The notes below the pieces were generated by a model. The model did not search any database. It had not been told where the DNA came from and was given only the letters and a program-made list of their open reading frames with translations. Of a DNA stretch of 64,000 nt, positions 1 through 9,239 are shown in pieces. Numbering within the stretch: the first letter of the stretch is position 1; the number at the start of each line of letters is the position of its first letter. A program made the translations under genes and the position numbers. The stretch lies in NCBI GenBank assembly GCA_964493205.1, contig CAZBMJ010000007.1, positions 1-64,000 on the forward strand. Reading direction: 5' to 3'. The DNA comes from CAZBMJ01 sp964493205. Its GTDB lineage: Bacteria; Myxococcota; UBA727; JABDBI01.

Positions 1-21
1 TTAATTAAATCTACGACTTAA

Positions 22-132
22 TTCTCTCCACATTATATAGGGGGCTGGACAGAAATCGGGGAAATTAATTTTAACAGATTAAGGAAAATCCTGTGCTTAA
101 CCAAAACTGAAGAAATCTCGGTCTTGAAGTGG
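22..132 (+). pseudogene. Possible C-terminal tail of an IS630-type transposase
   Basis: An open stretch of 36 codons between stops encodes a peptide with the segment GGWTEIGEINFNRLRK. This resembles the C-terminal block of IS630-family DDE transposases, where a Gly/Ser-Trp pair is followed by an A/G-E-I segment carrying the last catalytic Glu and then a hydrophobic helix. There is no start codon and no upstream coding sequence inside the window, so it is either a remnant or the end of a gene disrupted before position 1. The match is short and made by eye. It could be chance coding in non-coding DNA. Confidence 0.25.
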
Positions 133-223
133 TGACAACTTTTTGTTTGACTAAAAAAATTTTTCTGATAAAGACTCTTTATTAAATTACATTTTATTCA
201 ATTAAATAAATAGAGAGCTTTAT

Positions 224-2056
224 ATGAAAAAAATATGTTTCATTTTACTATTATTACTTAATCTAAAAATTAATGCTTCCAATACTACAAACTTAGAAGG
301 ATTAGAATCTCAAAGAAAATATGCCAGAAAATCAATTGCGGATCTTATTGTTAAGAATTCTCAATATTTTCTTAATATAATTCTGGATCAAAACGATATA
401 AAAATGATAAAATGGTGTGCTGCGTATTTTGAAAGTAACCTTTATGCTGATTTTTTAACAAATTTTGATCTTAGAGGTTGCAAAGCACGTATAGGTGGAG
501 CTTATATAATTCCCAATGAGGTTCATCACTTTAAAATCAACAATACTGCTCATATTAATGAAAGAGATGAAAACAGTCAGTCAAACAGTAATAATTATAA
601 TCCATGTACTTCTTCTATTTATCTCAATAAATTATGTAATAATTCAAATGGTTATTATAATATAGCTTATAATAAGGCAGATAGATGCCTGGCAACAGTG
701 CACCCTGAACATTTTTTTGTTTTTTACATTAAAGATTCAAATAATAATTTAATCGAGCTTTATGATGATGACATGAACGCGATTCATGAAAAATATTTAT
801 CTATTTATTCTGTTTGTGATCAAGAAAGAAAAGGAGAACTTAATCCTAACGAAAAAGCAGAGCTCGAAATAGATTTAACTGATTATTTTATGCCAAATTT
901 AATTAATATTTATGACAACAATTATAATATAAAAAATAATTTATCAGAAAACGATATTAAATTAACATCTGTTATAGATTTAACAAACTCTTTTAATATA
1001 TCAGATAATTTGGGTCACGAATATGTTGTTAAGCTTTATTATCACCAAAAGCTATTAACCACCCCAGATTATTGGAAAAAAATTCAAAGCAATATTTTTA
1101 TTTCTCATGCAATTAAGGACTTGCCAGCGAATGTAAAAATAGATAATTCGAATATTAAAATCAACGAAATAATAGTTGTACAAAATTTTACCGATCTTTT
1201 GTTTTTTGAAAACTATAAAAATAATGAAAAAACAAATGATATAACAGTATTTTATGCTTGCAGTATCGACAATGGAGTTATTCAAGTCAATAAATATCCC
1301 GTACTGCGATACGTAGAAACGCTTAAAAGTATTAGCAGACAAAATATATTAAAAATAGAAAATCTTAAAAAAATGAATGAACTAAATAAAATAGATCATT
1401 CTATAGCAATAAATAACTTAATAAAAAACATAAAAGATACTAGTAATCTAGCTGTTCTATTGGCTGAATTACAAAAGTTACTGGCTAAAGAAATAACTGA
1501 TAAACAAAAATTACAAAGCACTCTTGCTCTAGAGAGAGAGCGTCAAACACCTGAAATTAAGCTTATTGAGGTATTAGAAGAAAAAATTTTATCTCATAAT
1601 AATAATATAAGTAATGTAAAAAAGTTAACAACTCTAATAAAAAATCAACAACAAGCTCCTAAAGATAATTTTTTTGATTTATTAAAAAAATTACAAGAGG
1701 AAAATTTGCAACTTTTTGATTCAGCTGAAAAAAAATTATTAGAGTTAAAAAAGAATAAGATAAAAGTATTTCCAAGAATTAAATGTGAATCAAGCTTTAT
1801 GAAAGCTAATGAATATGCATATTATGAGCAGTCTTCACCTAATAAACAAATGCTAGTAATGAGGGCTCAGTATAAAAAAGCTCATATGCTTTATAATCAA
1901 ACTGAACGATTTATCAATGAAAATTTTCAAGAGATCATAAAAACCGATCCAGAAATAGATTGCATTATAAATGAAGATGAAGAAGGCAATCTTACTTATT
2001 ACTTTAAAAGCGAAGATCAAACAAGAACAGATTTGACTCTTAAATATACTCTTTAA
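224..2056 (+). CDS. Secreted protein of unknown function with C-terminal coiled coil
   Basis: This 610-residue protein is not recognised. It begins with a clear signal peptide (KK followed by a Leu/Ile-rich core and cleavage near INA-S at about residue 19), so it is exported. The N-terminal 370 residues are Asn-rich with no motif I can name. Residues of about 380-530 are charged, Leu-spaced and helix-prone (ERERQTPEIKLIEVLEEKIL and following), consistent with coiled coil. The tail is rich in Cys-poor polar sequence. It stands alone on the plus strand, is followed by a strong hairpin terminator and faces the aquaporin gene. An AAAT-rich upstream region carries an AGAGAG-like ribosome site just before the ATG. 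Confidence 0.7.
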   Translation: MKKICFILLLLLNLKINASNTTNLEGLESQRKYARKSIADLIVKNSQYFLNIILDQNDIKMIKWCAAYFESNLYADFLTNFDLRGCKARIGGAYIIPNEVHHFKINNTAHINERDENSQSNSNNYNPCTSSIYLNKLCNNSNGYYNIAYNKADRCLATVHPEHFFVFYIKDSNNNLIELYDDDMNAIHEKYLSIYSVCDQERKGELNPNEKAELEIDLTDYFMPNLINIYDNNYNIKNNLSENDIKLTSVIDLTNSFNISDNLGHEYVVKLYYHQKLLTTPDYWKKIQSNIFISHAIKDLPANVKIDNSNIKINEIIVVQNFTDLLFFENYKNNEKTNDITVFYACSIDNGVIQVNKYPVLRYVETLKSISRQNILKIENLKKMNELNKIDHSIAINNLIKNIKDTSNLAVLLAELQKLLAKEITDKQKLQSTLALERERQTPEIKLIEVLEEKILSHNNNISNVKKLTTLIKNQQQAPKDNFFDLLKKLQEENLQLFDSAEKKLLELKKNKIKVFPRIKCESSFMKANEYAYYEQSSPNKQMLVMRAQYKKAHMLYNQTERFINENFQEIIKTDPEIDCIINEDEEGNLTYYFKSEDQTRTDLTLKYTL

Positions 2057-2066
2057 CAGTTAAAAG

Positions 2067-2104
2067 CAAAAACGAAAGATGCATTAATAACGCTTTCGTT
2101 TTTG
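2067..2104. terminator. Bidirectional hairpin terminator between convergent genes
   Basis: A perfect 12-bp inverted repeat, CAAAAACGAAAG (2067-2078) and CTTTCGTTTTTG (2093-2104), is separated by a 14-nt loop. The stem itself carries the A-run and T-run, so it can end transcription from both the 224-2056 gene (+) and the aquaporin gene (-). Confidence 0.75.
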
Positions 2105-2151
2105 GTCTGAAATGCAAGAAGACCTTGGTATTAGGGGGATAAATAAACACC

Positions 2152-2808
2152 TTATTTACGGCACCCTATAAAACAATACGAAGAAGAACCTATAATGCCT
2201 CCTAGAATTGGAGCGGTTATATAAACCCAAATATGTTCAAATTGACCAGAAATAATTGCAGGAGCTATTGATCGAGCTGGATTCATGGAAGCACCAGTAA
2301 TTGGCCCCCCTACTAATGCATCAATTGCAATAACGGACCCAATAGCAATAGCTGCAAAGCTTGAAGAAGCTCTTGTATCGGTTACCATGCTGCTCACCAT
2401 AAATACTAAAAAGGCAGTCATAATCGCTTCCATCAAAAATGCTTGCATAGATGGGCCAGCGTATGTATTAACAGCTAAATTTATATCTGCATTAATTACC
2501 AATTTTAGTAGTATTGTACCTAGAATAGCACCTAGTATTTGAGCTACTACATAATAAATAGCCTTAGCGAAAGAAATTCTTTTTATGACTGCCAAACCAA
2601 TAGTTACAGCAGGATTTATATGGGCTCCAGAAATATGCCCCACAGCAAAAATAACCGTCATAACAGCTATTCCAAAACTAAAAGCAACACCAATGTGACC
2701 TAAAGCATTTCCACTTGATTCGTTAACCAGGATGGCTGTGCAGCCAAAAAAAACTAAAATAAAAGTTCCTATAAGCTCTGCCATAAAATTTTGAATATCT
2801 TCTTTCAT
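2152..2808 (-). CDS. MIP-family aquaporin, NIP-like selectivity region
   Basis: A membrane channel for water or small neutral solutes, with six predicted membrane helices in 218 residues. Both signature half-helices are present: SGAHINPAVTIG after helix 2 and TGASMNPARSIAP after helix 5. The stretch GGPITGASMNPARS resembles plant nodulin-26-like channels and their bacterial relatives more than AqpZ. The position that holds His in water-selective AqpZ appears to be Ala here, suggesting a wider or altered pore (inference). The length is normal for the family. It is divergent from the PQQ-type gene across about 107 bp that must hold both promoters. A TAATTCCTTGATT-type leader precedes the start, with only a weak ribosome site. 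Confidence 0.93.
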   Translation of the reverse strand: MKEDIQNFMAELIGTFILVFFGCTAILVNESSGNALGHIGVAFSFGIAVMTVIFAVGHISGAHINPAVTIGLAVIKRISFAKAIYYVVAQILGAILGTILLKLVINADINLAVNTYAGPSMQAFLMEAIMTAFLVFMVSSMVTDTRASSSFAAIAIGSVIAIDALVGGPITGASMNPARSIAPAIISGQFEHIWVYITAPILGGIIGSSSYCFIGCRK

Positions 2809-2915
2809 ACCTAATTCCTTGATTATTTTTTGATAACCAAAAGTCTCAAAAAGAAGATTTTATTTCAATTATATAATAATAATTATGGTGAATATTTACT
2901 AAAAATAGAGGCACA

Positions 2916-5066
2916 ATGAAATATTATTTTTTTAGTGTTTTAATCTTTATTGGATGTGATAGAAATCATGTTTCTAATACTAGTATTGACAATAAAGCAG
3001 AAGATAGCGCAATAGTTAGTGCAGTTAAAGAACCTGTGCTACCTAAAAAAGATATTCCAATATTTACTGGCGGTAGAGGTGGTGGCAGCGGCAGTTCTCG
3101 TAGAAATGAGCTTGTAAATGCTGCAGATTGGCCTAGATGGGGGCAAAATCTTACCAATAATCACCACAACACGCAAAGCAAAATTTCAAAAGAAGATCTT
3201 GAACATTTATCTTTAAAATGCACGATAAATTATCGAAGAGGCCTTATTACTACAACTACAGGTAGCATATCTCAGCAGCCAATTATTGTTAAGGATGTCC
3301 TTTATTGGGGAGGATTTGGCGGCCAAGTAGGTGCAGCAAAACTAGTTAGAAATGCTAAGGGCGAAATAGCTCGTTGTGATGATATTTGGGTACAAGATAT
3401 AAGCAATCTTTTGGGTTTAGGAGTAGAAGCTAGCGAACCAAATATACGTGTAAGCCCTGCTTTCTATCAAACAAAAGATGGAAAAGGAGCTTTATTATTT
3501 ACAGCCATAGCAAGCAGCTTTAGTCTTCCTGGGCCTATTGAGGCTTTAAATACTCCTATATATGCTTTTGCACTAGATGCTAAAAGTGGGCATAAATTAT
3601 TCCAAGTGATTGTCGCTGATGCAGGAATTACCAACCCAGATGACGCTTTTGCCATAGCAACTTCTAGCCCAATCGTTCACGAAGGAATCGCCTACTTTGG
3701 AATTTCTAGTTTTAATAATGTATTTAGTGCATTTGGCTTTCCTGTAACGTTTAGAGGTCAGATTTTTGCCCTAGATCTAACTAAAAAAGTTCCAGAATTA
3801 AAATGGAAACAATATGTATTGCCACCAAAACCTGACACTATTGCGCTAGATGACCCATGGTTTGCTGGAGGTGGTGTATGGGCAAGTGGAGCATCTATTT
3901 TACCTAATGCTGGTAAAGATAAACAAGGACTGGTATTTTTTGGTTCTGGCCAACTTTATAATGCACCATTATTTACTCAGAATTGTATGAACGAATCTGT
4001 TGTTCCTCAAAATTTTAATGGCTTCATAGCCGATCAAAAAGGAGAAACTGGAGGTGGATCCCTAGAATGCTATGAACGAAGTACTCAAGAATTATTAAAT
4101 AACTATGGAATCAGTCACCCCATAGCTTCAAATTCTATTATTGCTTTAAATATAGCGGATGGAAGTTTTGCTTGGCATGTGCCTACCAACGGTATTGATA
4201 CATGGCAACTTGCTTGTGGCGTAGATATAAATCCATCCCTTGGTTGCAGCGTTGAAGTACCTGGCCCAGATTGGGATGTTGGAGGTAGTAATCCTATTTT
4301 GATTGAAGTTGATGGTGAACATAGAATTTTATCTCATAATAAGGGTGGTCAAGTGTTTCAAATAAATGCTTTAACAGGTGAAACAATAATGAGAGCAGAT
4401 GTATGCGTGGGCACAGTATCTGGGGGGATCCATTGGGGACTATCGTATGATTCAATAAATCAACGAATTTTGGCCCCTTGTTCTGGAGGACAATTTCCAG
4501 GAAATAATGGCTTTGGAGAGCCTGAGCTAGTACGTTCTATTTTAGCGGATGGAACAGAAATTTGTGCCCGAGGGTATTTAAATGCTATGGATGTGCGCAC
4601 GGGCAATCTTTTATGGCAAGCCGTTGCGCCAGAGTCAGCTTCATTAGTCAGAGTATGCCCTAGCACTGATTATCAAGTAGATACGAGATTCAAAACTGGA
4701 ATAGCCTTTGATGTTGTGACTAAAAATATTATTAATCCTAATGTGAATGTTATTTATCTGCCTTTTGATAGTAATATCCCATTGAAATTACCTGAAAAAT
4801 CAAGAATGCACTCCCCTGTTAGTGTTGCAGGTGGAATAATATTTATGCCAGTATATCATGGGACCACTTATATTCTTGATGCTATAAGTGGCAGCTATCT
4901 AAAACAACTTCATTGTACTCAAGGTGCACAATATCAAGGAACTAGCGTAACAGATGATACTGTTTCTTTTGGTTGTGGTTATGGTTCATTTGGTGGAGCA
5001 GCTGATGTTGGAGATTCCATAATGGTTTTTGGAGTCCCCAAAAAAAGTCGTGATTTTATAAACTAA
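2916..5066 (+). CDS. PQQ-type beta-propeller lipoprotein (quinoprotein dehydrogenase-like)
   Basis: A 716-residue lipoprotein with lipobox residues LIFIGC (Cys14) and a Gly/Ser-rich linker at about 50-62. The rest reads as a beta-propeller of PQQ-dependent alcohol or polyvinyl-alcohol dehydrogenase type. The domain opens with DWPRWGQNLTNNHHN, like the family's W-x-x-x-G-x-x-x-x-N-x-x-x-N start, and has recurrent blocks such as GHKLFQV, GSFAWHV, GNLLWQAV and GSYLKQL that mark propeller blades. Many Cys are present, including a Cys pair in ACGVDINPSLGC. I see no C-terminal cytochrome CxxCH motif, so electrons would need a separate acceptor. The function is inferred; it could also be a non-catalytic propeller. 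It overlaps the convergent GDSL gene by 4 bp. Confidence 0.75.
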   Translation: MKYYFFSVLIFIGCDRNHVSNTSIDNKAEDSAIVSAVKEPVLPKKDIPIFTGGRGGGSGSSRRNELVNAADWPRWGQNLTNNHHNTQSKISKEDLEHLSLKCTINYRRGLITTTTGSISQQPIIVKDVLYWGGFGGQVGAAKLVRNAKGEIARCDDIWVQDISNLLGLGVEASEPNIRVSPAFYQTKDGKGALLFTAIASSFSLPGPIEALNTPIYAFALDAKSGHKLFQVIVADAGITNPDDAFAIATSSPIVHEGIAYFGISSFNNVFSAFGFPVTFRGQIFALDLTKKVPELKWKQYVLPPKPDTIALDDPWFAGGGVWASGASILPNAGKDKQGLVFFGSGQLYNAPLFTQNCMNESVVPQNFNGFIADQKGETGGGSLECYERSTQELLNNYGISHPIASNSIIALNIADGSFAWHVPTNGIDTWQLACGVDINPSLGCSVEVPGPDWDVGGSNPILIEVDGEHRILSHNKGGQVFQINALTGETIMRADVCVGTVSGGIHWGLSYDSINQRILAPCSGGQFPGNNGFGEPELVRSILADGTEICARGYLNAMDVRTGNLLWQAVAPESASLVRVCPSTDYQVDTRFKTGIAFDVVTKNIINPNVNVIYLPFDSNIPLKLPEKSRMHSPVSVAGGIIFMPVYHGTTYILDAISGSYLKQLHCTQGAQYQGTSVTDDTVSFGCGYGSFGGAADVGDSIMVFGVPKKSRDFIN

Positions 5067-6538
5067 ACCCCAAAAGGTTTTAAATAACAGTTTTGTAAAT
5101 AGTTCTGCCAATAATTATAAGCAATGATTCCATGTTCACCGCTAAACTGATGAATATAGGCGCCTAGCAAGCAATGACTAAACGTGGTTGGATGTGCATA
5201 GTCCCAAAAAATTTTTTGGCTTGGAGTGCTGCATACTTGATTGTCTTGTTTAGTAAATCCATTTCCTAAATAACATTCATTACCTATTAAAATTTTTTCA
5301 TCACGGTGACTTATTTCAGTAGCATACTCGCTTTTACGCAAGCCATAATCAAAAATACCGTTACCATCTAGGCTTATTTGGTTTAAAATATTACTTATCA
5401 CCTGGTTAATATTCATTAATGAAATAGTTACATCTGGATGCTTAGCCTTATATTCATCCACCATTCTTGCGAGTTCTAAGTTATGGTTAGTACCTACCTG
5501 AGTCATTTTTTGAGAAAGCTTAAATAGTTTGATTCTTTTATTTTCGTTCATATGATAGGTTTTGTTTTGCTTAAGCCTTGGCAGAAGACCTAAATTAGGT
5601 AAATTAGCTAATAAAAATTTTCTTGCGCCCACTTGGTATAGCATATCAATATTATCAATAATATTACTTGCAACAGCTGTAGTAAAATCGTTTAAACCAT
5701 CAACTGGATATTCGGGTTGATCCAAAAATATATCAGCTGAATTAGAATCCATTTTATTTAAATAATCATTTCCGCCTACCCATATAAAAAATAAGGTTTC
5801 TTTTGGTTTACTTATAGACTGGTTATATAATGATTTTTCATAATATCTTTTTATTTCAGCATCAGCACTAGAACTAATCGCTAATTTAATACTATCAAGC
5901 ATTGTGTTATGTGTATTGGGAGATTTACTTATTAAACCACCTAAAGCCCAGTTTTGAATGGAAATACTTGAGTGTAAACCAAAATAATCCACCCAAATAG
6001 GCCCATTGCTAAAACGACCAGCAAAATAAGGTTCTCTTGGAAATATTCTTAACCAGGTTTTTAAATTTCCTGTATCAGACATGCTATCGCCAAAAATAAC
6101 CATACGCTCTACTTTATTGTTATCTGGATCATCTACGTATACTAAAGGCAGGCTATAAAGGGATAAAAATGAATTTTTTGCCCCCATTTTTAGCAATGTT
6201 TTGTTTTTATAGGTTGTAGGAAAATATCTTTCTAAACCAATATTGCAAAATTCCATTAAAATATCTCTTTTGTTTACACTTTCAGACGTGCTAATCCCAG
6301 AAATATAATCTACATAAAAGAAACCATCACTTTCTTTTCCCAATAAATAAACTTGCTCTCCATTTTCATCTTTAGCCCACACCCAAGGCAATCCAGGATG
6401 AATTATGCTTGAGTCTTCATAAATATCGACATCGTCGTAATAAAAACAAGCCAGCCTTTTTTCTTGATAATTTTCACCAAATATAGTTAAACTCAGCAAA
6501 CAAATTGCACTTATAGAAATATATTTAATTGCAGCCAC
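5063..6538 (-). CDS. Secreted GDSL/SGNH lipase-acyltransferase (PlaA/GCAT-like)
   Basis: A signal peptide (residues 1-21) precedes about 120 unassigned residues and then an SGNH hydrolase domain. Block I is IFGDSMSDTGNLK with nucleophile Ser152; block III is WVGGNDYLN; block V is DYAHPTTFSH with Asp446 and His449. The phrase GRFSNGPIWVDYFG is typical of the phospholipase/glycerophospholipid:cholesterol acyltransferase branch, to which the Legionella PlaA/PlaC/PlaD enzymes also belong. The likely role is cleavage or acyl transfer on phospholipids outside the cell, plausible as a host-membrane enzyme (inference). The upstream TGTGGCTGCAATT-rich leader is followed by GGAGGGG just before the ATG, a strong ribosome site. 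The tail overlaps the convergent PQQ-type gene. Confidence 0.88.
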   Translation of the reverse strand: MAAIKYISISAICLLSLTIFGENYQEKRLACFYYDDVDIYEDSSIIHPGLPWVWAKDENGEQVYLLGKESDGFFYVDYISGISTSESVNKRDILMEFCNIGLERYFPTTYKNKTLLKMGAKNSFLSLYSLPLVYVDDPDNNKVERMVIFGDSMSDTGNLKTWLRIFPREPYFAGRFSNGPIWVDYFGLHSSISIQNWALGGLISKSPNTHNTMLDSIKLAISSSADAEIKRYYEKSLYNQSISKPKETLFFIWVGGNDYLNKMDSNSADIFLDQPEYPVDGLNDFTTAVASNIIDNIDMLYQVGARKFLLANLPNLGLLPRLKQNKTYHMNENKRIKLFKLSQKMTQVGTNHNLELARMVDEYKAKHPDVTISLMNINQVISNILNQISLDGNGIFDYGLRKSEYATEISHRDEKILIGNECYLGNGFTKQDNQVCSTPSQKIFWDYAHPTTFSHCLLGAYIHQFSGEHGIIAYNYWQNYLQNCYLKPFGV

Positions 6539-6689
6539 AACCCCTCCTTTGCTTCTACAACCTAATAATTGTTAGCTTTTAAGAGCTTATTTTGGTTATT
6601 AAATTTTGCTATCTATACGGTTATTGCATTTTTGCTAAACATAGGTAACTCCTCGCAGATTTTTTAATGACTTTATGTGGAGAAAGAAA

Positions 6690-7787
6690 ATGTCAATTTT
6701 AAAATATATTTTTTGTATTACTCTTTTTGCTTCAAACTTATTTTGCGGGGTAATATTTTCTGATGAGAATTCGCCTCAGGATAATATTAATTTTTTAACT
6801 GAAAACAAAATGCTAAGTAGAGATTCTGATTTTATTGATACTGAGTCAAATTATACTGATTTGGATTATGTTGTTAACTATGAACCTGGTGATGAAAAAA
6901 GAATGCTTTTGTTGGCTGCACAGTCTGGAGTACTAGATGAAACAGTAAGAAAAGTACATGAGTTGGCTAAATCTATCGATAGAAAAGATTTGGTCATGGC
7001 TATTGGGCGCTCTCCTACCATATTTATGATGATGCTTGAAATATTATATCCAGACCAATATCAAGCAATCGTGGCATTTTCTGGCACTCCAGATACCATT
7101 AATATTAGGAAATTGACGGATGCTAACAATGATAATCGACGAAATATTGTAACTACAGAGAATTTAACTGTGTATAAAAATTACTTATCTAAATATCTTA
7201 CAAATTTAGAAGGTAAATTATTTATTATTGATCATATTGGCACTGGAACATCTTTAAACTCTTTTCTTAGGATATTGAGAAAACTTTATCCAGATATTTT
7301 GGAAAGAACAAATTTGGTTGCGCTGAACATAATTTCTGATAAAAAAATCACCATGCAAGAAGTTATTAACAAAAAAAAATATTCTATTTTTCAATACGGT
7401 CCTAATTCTAAACGGTTATCTTTATCGGGAATTTCTTCTATTGGCACTAGGCCCTTAGTAATAGATACAATTGCTCTTAATATGAATCCAAGAACTGTAC
7501 TGATGTATGATAATGCTATTATTAAATATTTTTTATCCCCATTTGGTCCTTTTCCAGCTTGCAATTGGACTTCTGATTATATTAATAATAAATTAATAAG
7601 TATAAATAATGATTTTATTAAACGTCATAGCTTTGCAAAAAAAATTATACTTGCTATTTATAACAAATCTATCGAAACTAATTCCACTTTGAAACAAGTC
7701 GGAAAAACTTTTGAAAAGATTGATAAAGGGTTTATTCTCCACGATGAAGATTTATTACTTTGGTGGAGATGTGGAAAAAATATGTAG
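6690..7787 (+). CDS. Secreted protein of unknown function with a phosphoribosyltransferase-like motif
   Basis: Not recognised with confidence. The start at 6690 is chosen because an in-frame ATG at 6675 is followed by GGAGAAAG, a Shine-Dalgarno sequence that correctly serves the second ATG. The resulting protein of 365 residues has a signal peptide (SILKYIFCITLFASNLFCG). The middle holds DLVMAIGRSPTIFMMM and then LFIIDHIGTGTSLNSFL. The second resembles a PRPP-binding loop of type I phosphoribosyltransferases but is one residue shorter and has His in place of the second acidic residue. Export argues against a normal nucleotide-salvage role. The gene ends 7 bp before the TraB/TIKI-like lipoprotein gene, with which it is probably cotranscribed. 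Confidence 0.65.
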   Translation: MSILKYIFCITLFASNLFCGVIFSDENSPQDNINFLTENKMLSRDSDFIDTESNYTDLDYVVNYEPGDEKRMLLLAAQSGVLDETVRKVHELAKSIDRKDLVMAIGRSPTIFMMMLEILYPDQYQAIVAFSGTPDTINIRKLTDANNDNRRNIVTTENLTVYKNYLSKYLTNLEGKLFIIDHIGTGTSLNSFLRILRKLYPDILERTNLVALNIISDKKITMQEVINKKKYSIFQYGPNSKRLSLSGISSIGTRPLVIDTIALNMNPRTVLMYDNAIIKYFLSPFGPFPACNWTSDYINNKLISINNDFIKRHSFAKKIILAIYNKSIETNSTLKQVGKTFEKIDKGFILHDEDLLLWWRCGKNM

Positions 7788-7794
7788 GGGTGCT

Positions 7795-8676
7795 ATGAAG
7801 CCCATAATCTTTTTGTTACTTATTTTAGGACTTCAGTCTTGTGTTAGTCAGCATTTTTTTAGCCCTAAGATATCGCTGATTAAAGAATGGAATACCAATT
7901 TAGCTCAGAGCTCTCCTCAGGGACCTACTCTTGCCACTTTTACTAAAGATAATAAGTCGTTATATTTTTTAGGAGCAAGGCACGAGTACGGCCTAAATAG
8001 TGCAACATTTATAAACATCAAAAAAATCATTGAAGAGTTTAATCCCCAGGTTATTATAGTTGAAGGTATACCCGATTTGACCAATGAAAAAAAAGAGCGA
8101 ATTAATAAGTTAGCCTATCAATGTGCCAAGGATAATTTTAAAACATGCGGAGAAGATTTATTTGCTATCTATTTAAGCTTAAAAAATCATATTTATTGGC
8201 AGTCAGGAGAGCCAAAGGAAGCAAAAGTGCAAGAGCAGCTTGTTTTAAGGGGTTATACTAAAAAAGATATTGCTTTCTTTTATTTAGTCAGACAAATCAG
8301 GGAACTTATCAACGAAAAATCTCTAAATGAACTTAATTTTGACCACGTGGCCAATGATTACTTACAGGAGAAGGCTAAATATGCAGGCTTGCCTGCGGGA
8401 TTAAATGCTCACGGTTTTAGAAAGTGGTATGAAGAAAAAATGCATAAGCCATTTATACTTTCAGATATTGATTCTGAAACAACTGCTCCATTAGTTGAGC
8501 CTGACGCAAGTTATTTGCATAGAATCAGTGCTAAAATTGGTTTGATTCGTGATCAAAATTTAGCACAATCCATAGCTGAAATGCTCAATAAGCATCAACG
8601 AGTAATGGTGGTCTACGGCCATAGCCATCTTTTAGTTCAACTAGACTTACTAAAAAACATGTTTGAAACGAAATAA
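7795..8676 (+). CDS. TraB/TIKI-like lipoprotein
   Basis: The ATG at 7795 has AGGGG just upstream and gives a lipoprotein signal (FLLLILGLQSC, Cys at about residue 16), so an upstream in-frame ATG at 7711 is unlikely. The 293-residue protein has spaced motifs of the TIKI/TraB/EreA-like superfamily: LGARHEYG near the N-terminus, IIVEGIP, IRDQNLAQSIAEML and a terminal MVVYGHSHLLVQ. In that superfamily GxxH, the Glu and the second GxxH/GHxH form a metal site, and members act as proteases or esterases. The outer-membrane or periplasmic location follows from the lipobox. The substrate is unknown. It sits directly after the 6690-7787 secreted-protein gene. Confidence 0.65.
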   Translation: MKPIIFLLLILGLQSCVSQHFFSPKISLIKEWNTNLAQSSPQGPTLATFTKDNKSLYFLGARHEYGLNSATFINIKKIIEEFNPQVIIVEGIPDLTNEKKERINKLAYQCAKDNFKTCGEDLFAIYLSLKNHIYWQSGEPKEAKVQEQLVLRGYTKKDIAFFYLVRQIRELINEKSLNELNFDHVANDYLQEKAKYAGLPAGLNAHGFRKWYEEKMHKPFILSDIDSETTAPLVEPDASYLHRISAKIGLIRDQNLAQSIAEMLNKHQRVMVVYGHSHLLVQLDLLKNMFETK

Positions 8677-8729
8677 AATAAGCATTATTTACGTTTATTG
8701 CTCCTTGCATAATTGCCTGAGGAGATAAC

Positions 8730-9224
8730 ATGTTTAGAATTATATTCCTTTTTTTAGTTTTTCACTCATCTACAGCGTTCACACAAGGTGATGATGAAAA
8801 ACAATTTAAGTGTGGATTAAGACATTTTCCTGGAATGCCTGAAAATTACTTTTTGACAAAAGAAATGGGCGAATCCATATGTTGCATTCCATGCTTATGT
8901 GCAAATTGTGTTGAAGTAAGCAGTTACCAAATAGATTATGGTTTTGATTGCCAAGTATGTTGTGCTATAGTGGGTGGCAGCGGTTGTTATTATGGTGATA
9001 GCACTAGTTTTTGCGGAACAGCAGCACTGTGTGGAGTAATAGCATGCGCCTGTGCTGATACTGAATCTGCTTATACGTGCAGACCTAGCCTTCTTTGCTC
9101 TGGCCCTTTATTTGCTCTGGGCAAAAAATTATTCGGCATAGGTTGTAACTTGCTAGGTGCTGGTTGTTATATGGGAACAGACCAGCAAACGTGCAGCTGT
9201 TGTTGTGTAGAATGCGGGTCATAA
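8730..9224 (+). CDS. Small secreted cysteine-rich protein
   Basis: Family not recognised. It is 164 residues with a signal peptide (FRIIFLFLVFHSSTAFTQG) and GAGGAG before the ATG. The mature part holds 23 Cys, many paired (ICCIPCLCANC, QVCCAI, CSCCCVEC), plus Gly-rich hydrophobic stretches. This composition suggests a heavily disulfide-bonded extracellular protein, a metal-rich protein or a lipid-inserted peptide; none can be proved here. The last 13 codons reappear downstream at 9984-10026, showing that the gene's end was copied in a segmental duplication. It may be cotranscribed with nothing, since the next gene lies on the opposite strand 15 bp away. Confidence 0.7.
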   Translation: MFRIIFLFLVFHSSTAFTQGDDEKQFKCGLRHFPGMPENYFLTKEMGESICCIPCLCANCVEVSSYQIDYGFDCQVCCAIVGGSGCYYGDSTSFCGTAALCGVIACACADTESAYTCRPSLLCSGPLFALGKKLFGIGCNLLGAGCYMGTDQQTCSCCCVECGS

Positions 9225-9239
9225 GAACAAAAAGCTCGA

